Below are positions 1-4,676 of a DNA stretch of 8,190 nucleotides, one piece after another (positions within the stretch are counted from its first letter, which is position 1; every line of letters begins with the position of its first letter). The stretch comes from Bacillota bacterium (GTDB lineage Bacteria > Bacillota > Clostridia > Oscillospirales > Ruminococcaceae), in contig JAEWYJ010000072.1 of assembly GCA_023395695.1 (NCBI GenBank), positions 1-8,190 on the forward strand. Direction: 5' to 3'. A model generated the notes under the pieces. That model saw only the letters and a program-made list of their open reading frames with translations, was not told the origin of the DNA and made no database searches. Position numbers and translations under genes: made by a program.

Positions 1-663
1 AGAAAGCATACAGGCGATAATGACGGTCCACGGGGCTTTGGGGATACGCGCGGTGATGACATTGATGCCCGCGGTGACGCCCGCGCCCAGAACAATACCC
101 GCCTTAATCGACATCGGGATTGACTCAACCAGCTTGCGGCCGATACCGGTGGCGCCCATAATCAGAAAGCTCAGCGCAACCAGCATTTGCAGCGCAATCA
201 TTGCTTTAATTCTGTCAACATCTCCGGTGGCATAGTTGGGCACCTGCCACTGGCCGAGATAGGCGATGGTCAGCGGCAGTGCCGGCGTAATCCATCCGGG
301 CACAACCGGGTCGCCCAGCAGCGAGGGCAGGTAGTAGCAAATGGCATTCAGAACGCCAAAGGTCAGCGCCATAAGAAAAACGCTGTTTTCGTTAAGCCCC
401 AGAGCCGTAATATTTTCCGGCAGGTCAAGACCAAAGGTCGTCATCGTGGTGGTAACGCCCGCGCCCAAACAGGCAACGCCCAGGAACATTGCAGCGGCAA
501 ATTCGGTCCATTGCCACTCGTGGTGAATCAGCGGTAATCTCAGCATGAACGGTCCCAGCTTAATACCGGGCTGTTCTTCACCGTATTTGCGCTTTTGCAC
601 GGGGAATCTTTCTGTCATGAAATCTTCCGGAATCGCTTTGGCCCTGCTCTCGGTCGTGCTCAT
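1..663 (-). CDS. Multi-pass membrane transporter, N-terminal part (NCS2/BenE-like, partial)
   Basis: Open frame of 221 codons from ATG at 663 running off the left edge without a stop, so the C-terminal half is missing. A near-perfect ribosome binding site (AGGAGG, 677-672) lies 8 nt before the ATG, fixing the start. About 50 hydrophilic residues precede the first helix (about 55-76, FAAAMFLGVACLGAGV). Further hydrophobic segments follow near 95-115, 123-137, 152-170 and 185-205. The stretch with GDPVVPGWITPALPLTIAYL (about 117-136) and the following SIPMSIKAGIVLGAGVTAGI resemble the half-helix and gate regions of the UraA-fold families (NCS2 nucleobase permeases, BenE, SulP). The exact family and substrate cannot be told from this fragment. 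It lies downstream of, and on the same strand as, the PAS/AAA+ regulator but behind a strong terminator, so it has its own promoter. Being next to a ligand-sensing regulator suggests substrate-induced expression (inference). Confidence 0.75.
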   Translation of the reverse strand, partial: MSTTESRAKAIPEDFMTERFPVQKRKYGEEQPGIKLGPFMLRLPLIHHEWQWTEFAAAMFLGVACLGAGVTTTMTTFGLDLPENITALGLNENSVFLMALTFGVLNAICYYLPSLLGDPVVPGWITPALPLTIAYLGQWQVPNYATGDVDRIKAMIALQMLVALSFLIMGATGIGRKLVESIPMSIKAGIVLGAGVTAGINVITARIPKAPWTVIIACMLS

Positions 664-797
664 GGATAAATCCTCCTCTTAAACAATTCTGGTTTCCTAC
701 TGTCGAACACCTTAGTTCCGCCGGCCGATCTGTCAGGACATGCGGCCCATTGCCCCAATAATGGACGCGCTTGCCCTCTCGCCCAAACTTTGTATAA

Positions 798-826
798 ACA
801 TTAACATAACGGTTACGATTTATCAA
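798..826 (-). promoter_or_regulatory. Candidate sigma-70 promoter of the permease gene
   Basis: On the minus strand, TTGATA (826-821), 17 bp, then TAATGT (803-798). A small palindrome, TAAC-G-GTTA on the plus strand, lies within the spacer. The match is moderate, in A+T-rich DNA where chance matches are common. It would leave a leader of about 125 nt before the ATG at 663. Confidence 0.35.
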
Positions 827-875
827 TATAAATAGTTGATATTGTCCAAAAATCTACCTTCTGACCAAGGCAATA

Positions 876-918
876 TTACGAAAGTACACGCAACTGACAA
901 CTTTTTTTGCGACTCGCA
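876..918. promoter_or_regulatory. Two palindromic sites, possible binding sites of the PAS/AAA+ regulator
   Basis: TGCGACTCGCA (908-918) is a perfect 11-nt inverted repeat (arms TGCGA/TCGCA around a C). Fifteen bases away, TTACGAAAGTACACGCAA (876-893) has imperfectly symmetric ends (TTACG/CGCAA). Both carry TTxCG/CGxAA-type ends and lie about 50-110 bp upstream of the candidate permease promoter, where an enhancer-type activator would bind. Regulator binding is inference. Confidence 0.3.
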
Positions 919-956
919 TTTTTACTGCTTTCAACTGTTTTAACGATGAGTAAAAC

Positions 957-1004
957 AAAAAAAATCACCCTGTTTGCTGCGTTTTTGCAACAAACAGGGT
1001 GATT
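957..1004 (-). terminator. Strong rho-independent terminator of the regulator gene
   Basis: AATCACCCTGTTTG (963-976) is perfectly complementary to CAAACAGGGTGATT (991-1004), a 14-bp stem with a 14-nt loop. On the minus strand the stem is followed by a run of eight T (964-957), the outermost two shared with the stem foot. It lies about 48 bp past the regulator stop codon, so it ends that transcript and separates it from the permease. Confidence 0.9.
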
Positions 1005-1051
1005 ACAGCGCGTTTAGGCGCTTGTATGGCGTTTCAGTTTTGCAACATGTT

Positions 1052-2521
1052 TCATTTTTGCATCGCCATTTGTGCTTTGTGCTGCTTTCTTTTGCGGACC
1101 AGCGTCGCCGCGTCTATCCCTAAGCTCTTGGCGGCGTCGCGCACATTGCCGTAGCGCTCATAGGCCTTTTCAATATAAGAAAGCTCAAGCCGGGCGACCA
1201 ATGCCTTTAAATCCGCCGATTCAAACGCCTTTTCCATTACGCTTGGCAGCTCACTGCCCAGCGTAATGGAAAGGCTGTCGGTTTCAATTACGCTGCCCTC
1301 GCACATCAGCATGGCGCGTTCGACAACGCTGCGCAGCTCTCTGACGTTGCCCAGCCAGGCATAGCCCTTAAGCGCGTGCATCGCGGCGGCGCTGACCCGC
1401 TTCTTCAAACGGTATTTTCTGTTAAATTCCATGACAAAGCTTTGCACAAAGGGAAGAATATCCTCTCTGCGCTCACGCAGCGGCGGAACGTGAACCGTCA
1501 CGACGTTGAGCCGATAATATAAATCCTCTAAAAACTCTTTGCGCCGAACCATCTCGGCGATTTTCTGATTGGTGCCCGCAATGATGCGCACATCCACAGA
1601 AACGGCGCTCTCAGCGCCTATGCGCTCGATGCGCTGCTCGTTAAGCACCCTTAGCAGCTTGCCCTGAACGTCCAGCGGCAGGTCGGCAATTTCGTCAATG
1701 TGCAGCGTGCCCCGGTCGGCTGCCTCAATGAGGCCCATGCGGCCCTTACCGGGCCCGGCGCCGTCGGCATAGCCGAACAGCTCGCCCTCAAGCGCTCTGG
1801 GCGGTATCGCCTTGCAGCGGACACGGACAAACTTTTCGCCCTTTCGGTTGGAGCGCTCGTGAATAAACTGCGAAAGCTGCGCCTTTCCCACCCCCTGCTC
1901 CCCGCTTAAAAGCACCGGAACATCCAGCGCGGCAACCCTGCGGGCCTGCTGTAAAACCTCGCGCATGGCGGCATCCACCGCAATCATTTCCGCAGGCGGC
2001 GGCAGGGTGCGGCGCATCGCCTCAATTTCTTTAAAATATTTGCTGGTCATCTCACGGTTTTGCGCCAACTCTTCCTTGAGCGCGTGCAGCTCGGTAACGT
2101 CGCGAACATTGGTCACAACCATGACAACCTCTTGCTTGTCGTCAAAAACCGGCGTGCTGGTAATGACCGCGCGCTTGCCGGTTTTAAAGACCTGCTCAAT
2201 CGTCACCGGCTCACGCGCTTTAAGCGCTTCAAGCGTTCCTGAGCGCGAGACGACCCCGTTGCCAACCAATACATCCATGCGCATTCCCAGCAGCTCTCTG
2301 CGATCCAAACCGCTGATGTTCTCGTAGCTTTTATTAATCATCATGGTTACGGCGCTGCCATCGGTAATGTAAATGCCGTCGTAGGAAGACTCGATAATTG
2401 TTTCAAACCGGGCGCGGGCCTCCCGTAAATTGCGAAACATCGGAGGCTCTTCGGTTACCTGCGGAAAATAAAAGTATGCCGGCTCTCGCTTGGCCAAAAC
2501 AACATCCCCCTTTTCGTGCAC
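1052..2521 (-). CDS. PAS / AAA+ / Fis-HTH transcriptional regulator (sigma-54 activator family, TyrR-like, degenerate GAFTGA)
   Basis: 489 residues from the GTG at 2521. Order: PAS sensor domain (about 36-145), short helical linker (146-170), AAA+ domain (about 178-405), and C-terminal Fis-type helix-turn-helix (about 455-480, DAAKSLGIDAATLVRKRK). Walker A is GEQGVGKA (207-214, K213). Walker B is GTLHIDE (271-277, D276/E277). GNVREL (391-396) is the sensor II region. The sigma-54 contact loop, normally GAFTGA, reads GAGPGK (254-259). The usual FREDLYYRL reads FLEDLYYRL (330-338), losing the first of two conserved arginines and keeping R337. The family senses a small molecule through PAS and binds DNA upstream of target promoters. 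The altered loop recalls TyrR, which works with sigma-70. GTG 2521 has no clear ribosome binding site; TTG 2497, after AAGGGGG at 2512-2506, is a better start (481 aa). The neighbouring permease is the obvious target (inference). Confidence 0.92.
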   Translation of the reverse strand: MHEKGDVVLAKREPAYFYFPQVTEEPPMFRNLREARARFETIIESSYDGIYITDGSAVTMMINKSYENISGLDRRELLGMRMDVLVGNGVVSRSGTLEALKAREPVTIEQVFKTGKRAVITSTPVFDDKQEVVMVVTNVRDVTELHALKEELAQNREMTSKYFKEIEAMRRTLPPPAEMIAVDAAMREVLQQARRVAALDVPVLLSGEQGVGKAQLSQFIHERSNRKGEKFVRVRCKAIPPRALEGELFGYADGAGPGKGRMGLIEAADRGTLHIDEIADLPLDVQGKLLRVLNEQRIERIGAESAVSVDVRIIAGTNQKIAEMVRRKEFLEDLYYRLNVVTVHVPPLRERREDILPFVQSFVMEFNRKYRLKKRVSAAAMHALKGYAWLGNVRELRSVVERAMLMCEGSVIETDSLSITLGSELPSVMEKAFESADLKALVARLELSYIEKAYERYGNVRDAAKSLGIDAATLVRKRKQHKAQMAMQK

Positions 2522-2524
2522 TGC

Positions 2525-3313
2525 TCAGCAGCAACCCCATCCGCGCCACTTCTCCCTTAAAGGAGACTCTGGCGGCAGGGCGTCCTTCTGAGGCGCTTCA
2601 CCCGTCTCCACGTCCTCATCCGCCTCACCCTGCGCATCCCGCTCGCCGGGAATCTGCGCGTCCAAAGCGGCCGATATGGCCTCCTGCCCCGGCACTTCGG
2701 TAAGCGGCTGCGCCAAAGACGCTTCCGGCGTGGCGCTTACGTTGTTGTATTCGGCGTTAAGCCGGGCAAAGGTTTCGCTGCCATCCCACGAGAGGCGCTT
2801 AAACAGTGTCTCGCGGTGACTTGTCTGGTCGCACAAAAAGCTTTCAAAATCATCGATATCCCGCTGGGTGGCAATATTGGCAAAATTGTCGCAGCCAACC
2901 AGAAACGCGCGTAAAATATCAAACAGCCGCTGGATGGGGTCGCGGTAATGCCGGCACAGCGTCCGATTACTTCCGCACAACCGAACAAGTGCCAGCAACG
3001 CCTGCTGCGCCTCGTCGTACCAGCCGTCAATCTCGGGCTGCCGAACCTTCTCAAACACTTCGTTAAGCACTTCGCTTTGCTGCGCGGCGGGGCGCGGCAC
3101 AACGTTGTCGCCGGTACCGTGCTTGCAGCGCAGCCTGCACGCCGTTACGCCAGGGGCAACAAAATTCGAAACCCGCATGAAGGCGAATGCAAATTTATTG
3201 CAGGCCAACCGGATATCGCGTTGGCGCTTCTTCGTGTATAAATAACTGAGCGCCATGGCGGCCACCATAACCGCAAACGCCATTTTTGCGTAGAGATTCA
3301 TTGACGTAAACAT
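2525..3313 (-). CDS. Unrecognised single-pass membrane protein with acidic C-terminal tail
   Basis: 262 residues if started at ATG 3313, which follows AAAGGGGATGG with good spacing. A ten-codon extension to TTG 3343 lacks a spaced ribosome binding site. An N-terminal hydrophobic helix (about 10-26, KMAFAVMVAAMALSYLY) is followed by KKRQR, suggesting a membrane anchor with the rest in the cytosol. The middle (about 80-200) is soluble and helix-rich, with Cys, Trp and Tyr scattered (CGSNRTLCRHYRDP). The last 60 residues are rich in Glu, Asp, Pro and Ala, probably disordered, ending in WRGWGCC. I recognise no domain. It ends 3 bp before the GTG of the PAS/AAA+ regulator on the same strand, with no terminator between, so the two are probably co-transcribed. 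Whether they act together is unknown. Codon use and the well-placed start support a real gene. Confidence 0.75.
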   Translation of the reverse strand: MFTSMNLYAKMAFAVMVAAMALSYLYTKKRQRDIRLACNKFAFAFMRVSNFVAPGVTACRLRCKHGTGDNVVPRPAAQQSEVLNEVFEKVRQPEIDGWYDEAQQALLALVRLCGSNRTLCRHYRDPIQRLFDILRAFLVGCDNFANIATQRDIDDFESFLCDQTSHRETLFKRLSWDGSETFARLNAEYNNVSATPEASLAQPLTEVPGQEAISAALDAQIPGERDAQGEADEDVETGEAPQKDALPPESPLREKWRGWGCC

Positions 3314-3377
3314 AAATCCATCCCCTTTGTCTATGATTGTCAACCTCCGCCGCGGCAGCCCGGGGCGGTCGAATAAC

Positions 3378-3406
3378 TGCCGGCAACAGGATTGCCAGCA
3401 CTGGCA
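3378..3406. promoter_or_regulatory. Operator-like palindromes in the divergent promoter region
   Basis: TGCCAG-CA-CTGGCA (3393-3406) is a perfect 6-bp inverted repeat overlapping the -35 box and spacer of the plus-strand promoter. TGCCGGCA (3378-3385) is a second palindrome with the same TGCC/GGCA halves, 15 bp away. The placement suits a repressor of the plus-strand gene. The protein that would bind is unknown. Confidence 0.4.
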
Positions 3407-3420
3407 GATTGTGTTAATAT
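3392..3420 (+). promoter_or_regulatory. Candidate sigma-70 promoter for the 3459-4073 gene
   Basis: TTGCCA (3392-3397), exactly 17 bp, TAATAT (3415-3420). The start of transcription would fall near 3427, about 32 nt before the ATG. This is a close match to consensus with ideal spacing and a suitable distance to the gene. Confidence 0.6.
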
Positions 3421-3443
3421 GACAACAAAACCAAAAATTTCAA
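3414..3443 (-). promoter_or_regulatory. Candidate promoter for the 3313-2525 gene
   Basis: Minus strand: TTGAAA (3443-3438), an 18-bp spacer, TATTAA (3419-3414). It would give a leader of about 95 nt. Its -10 box occupies the same base pairs as the -10 box of the divergent plus-strand promoter, so both cannot be occupied by polymerase at once. Confidence 0.4.
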
Positions 3444-3458
3444 AGTGAGGGCAATAAA

Positions 3459-4073
3459 ATGGAAAACAAACATCCCTACAAGCCTTACACCGCGCTGATT
3501 CTGCTTGGCGGAACAGCGCTGCTGGAATTTATTCTGTTGTTTGAGAGCTTTCGTACCGCGTTCAGTGCGGTGCACGGCGCGTTCTTCGCGGCGGAGGCGT
3601 TCTTCCTTGTGGCAGCTGCCGCAGGCGCGGTTTTCAGCGCTTTCCGGCCCGACTGGGGCGGTCGGCCCGGCGCTTTGGCCGTCTGGGGTATCTTTGCCGT
3701 TTATACCGTATGGAGCCTGCTGACCTTTTCGCTGTTTTCCGCCGAATTTGCCAAATGCTTCGCACCGCAATACGGCCGCTATTACGGCATGGCCATGCAG
3801 GCAGGCAAGCTGTTTGTCATCTTCATTGGCATCGCGTCCGCCGGGCGCAGCAGCAGGCGGCCCGACACCCACGCCTATACCGCCGCACTGGACACGGTAT
3901 CGCAGCGCAAGCAGCTCGAATGGGCGATAGCGGCTGAAAAAGGCTCAAAAAAAGATGCCCAGCGCACGGTGGAGAATCTGAAAGCCCAGCTGGGAGAGGC
4001 GGAATTTGCCCGCCTGATTAACCAGTTGGAAACAGACTCAGCCGATAAAACCGGCCGGGCCGATTCCGAATAG
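3459..4073 (+). CDS. Four-helix integral membrane protein of unknown function
   Basis: 204 residues, ATG at 3459 with GTGAGGG (3445-3451) spaced 7 nt ahead. Four hydrophobic segments: about 11-29, 38-62 (Ala/Phe-rich), 71-93 and 113-128. Helices 2 and 3 are joined by a short loop with RPDWGGRPG. The last 75 residues are hydrophilic and probably cytosolic, beginning with a basic stretch (GRSSRRPD) and including a likely amphipathic or coiled-coil helix (about 150-192, rich in Lys, Glu, Gln, Ala). I recognise no family. It is the only plus-strand gene here, transcribed divergently from the 3313-2525 gene and converging on the small membrane protein at 4081-4359, with 7 bp between the stop codons. 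A strong promoter and ribosome binding site support expression. Confidence 0.8.
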   Translation: MENKHPYKPYTALILLGGTALLEFILLFESFRTAFSAVHGAFFAAEAFFLVAAAAGAVFSAFRPDWGGRPGALAVWGIFAVYTVWSLLTFSLFSAEFAKCFAPQYGRYYGMAMQAGKLFVIFIGIASAGRSSRRPDTHAYTAALDTVSQRKQLEWAIAAEKGSKKDAQRTVENLKAQLGEAEFARLINQLETDSADKTGRADSE

Positions 4074-4085
4074 CAGTGCGCTATT
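4069..4085. terminator. Short hairpin spanning both convergent stop codons
   Basis: AATAGC (4069-4074) pairs with GCTATT (4080-4085) around AGTGC. The TAG stops of the two convergent genes (4071-4073 plus; 4083-4081 minus) lie in the two arms. There is only a weak T tract after it on the plus strand (CTCTTTT) and none on the minus strand, so terminator function is doubtful. Confidence 0.25.
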
Positions 4086-4359
4086 GCTCTTTTGGGGCGC
4101 CGCCCTCGCCTTTCTCGGTTCTGACCCACGCAAAAATCAGGCTGGCCAGCACAAGCACATTGGCGAAAACCATGGTGTAGCTGTCGCCGAGCATTCTCAG
4201 CCCGTTAATGACGGCCAACACCAGACCGATTAAATAGCTGGCTCTTACCAGCAGCTTAGACGCCCTTTTTGTCTTGTAGGTGACATAAATATTGGCGAGC
4301 ATCAGCACCACCAACAGACCAAGGCCTATTAAAAGGCCCTTAAGTACCGGGCTTTCCAA
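4081..4359 (-). CDS. Small three-helix membrane protein of unknown function
   Basis: 92 residues starting at TTG 4359, preceded by AAAGGGGGAG (4374-4365) with a 5-nt spacer. A further in-frame TTG at 4377 lies at the predicted transcription start and has no ribosome binding site, so I reject it. Three hydrophobic helices at about 6-26, 38-55 and 60-79 are separated by a basic loop (YKTKRASK), with a short hydrophilic tail (RTEKGEGGAPKEQ). By the positive-inside rule the first loop is cytosolic. No family is recognised. The gene has its own promoter and is not obviously part of the upstream CotH operon, though read-through from it is possible because I find no clear terminator between them. 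Confidence 0.7.
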   Translation of the reverse strand: MESPVLKGLLIGLGLLVVLMLANIYVTYKTKRASKLLVRASYLIGLVLAVINGLRMLGDSYTMVFANVLVLASLIFAWVRTEKGEGGAPKEQ

Positions 4360-4384
4360 AGAGACTCCCCCTTTCAATTTGTAA

Positions 4385-4413
4385 ATTGTATCATAATTTC
4401 TTCACAATTAAAA
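4385..4413 (-). promoter_or_regulatory. Candidate promoter of the small membrane protein gene
   Basis: Minus strand: TTTTAA (4413-4408), 17 bp, TACAAT (4390-4385), in very A+T-rich DNA. Transcription would start near 4378, about 19 nt before TTG 4359, placing the purine-rich ribosome binding site inside the short leader. A TTGACA at 4427-4422 is also present but has no well-spaced -10 partner. Confidence 0.4.
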
Positions 4414-4439
4414 TGATTTTTTGTCAAAATATCTTTTCA

Positions 4440-4676
4440 TACAGCTATCTGTCTCTTTTACACGGAAAAATTATGGTTTTAAGGCTTTTCAAACAGCTTT
4501 TAGCCGCTTTCCCGTCCCAGCCTGCGGGTAACTTCTTTTGTGTTTTCTTACTTTCGGTAATACGCCTGATTGACTGGCGCCTGCCATGCTGGAGATCTGG
4601 AAAAGCCATCAGTCGCTCAACGGCTGAATTCCTATTCTGCCATGCAGTCGCCTGCACAATTTTTAGCGCGGCCGTT
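4440..4676. other. Gene-free stretch with many short repeats, nature unknown
   Basis: No convincing gene on either strand. There are several short repeats: CTGCCATGC at 4581-4589 and 4637-4645, CAGTCGC at 4610-4616 and 4645-4651, and GACTG (4572-4576) complementary to CAGTC (4610-4614). CCCG/CGGG can also pair around 4512-4528. The density suggests a folded RNA or remnant of a dispersed repeat lying just past the CotH gene. I could not match it to a known riboswitch or small RNA, and no T-tailed terminator for the CotH operon is visible. Confidence 0.3.

Larger units (their letters stand above)
664..1051. other. Gene-free regulatory stretch between regulator and permease
   Basis: No credible gene lies in these 388 bp. 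The stretch holds the terminator of the regulator gene (957-1004), two small palindromic sites (908-918 and 876-893), an A+T-rich segment with a candidate sigma-70 promoter (826-798), and a leader of about 130 nt ahead of the permease ribosome binding site. I saw no recognisable riboswitch. Confidence 0.6.

Noticed and set aside
740..756. Possible sigma-54 promoter (GG-N10-GC) upstream of the permease
   Set aside because: Only the two invariant dinucleotides match; flanking bases differ from TGGCAC-N5-TTGC, and the regulator's degenerate GAFTGA loop argues against sigma-54 use.
578..826. Minus-strand 82-residue open frame ahead of and overlapping the permease
   Set aside because: Its end overlaps the permease start in another frame, no ribosome binding site, and composition is not protein-like; the strong AGGAGG belongs to the permease ATG at 663.
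4495..4540. Partial likeness to a c-di-GMP-I riboswitch on the minus strand (GGGACGGGAAAGC against the typical GGGACGCAAAGC)
   Set aside because: The rest of the aptamer (GCAAACC-type loop, tetraloop and its receptor) is missing, and the downstream gene has its own promoter after this segment.
4445..4657. Minus-strand 70-residue open frame (GTG start) just after the CotH gene
   Set aside because: No ribosome binding site before the GTG, very basic low-information protein, and a longer open frame exists on the opposite strand; probably a by-product of a non-coding repeat.
4600..4676. Terminator for the VTC-DUF4956-CotH operon
   Set aside because: Weak stems are possible, but none is followed by a T run on the minus strand.
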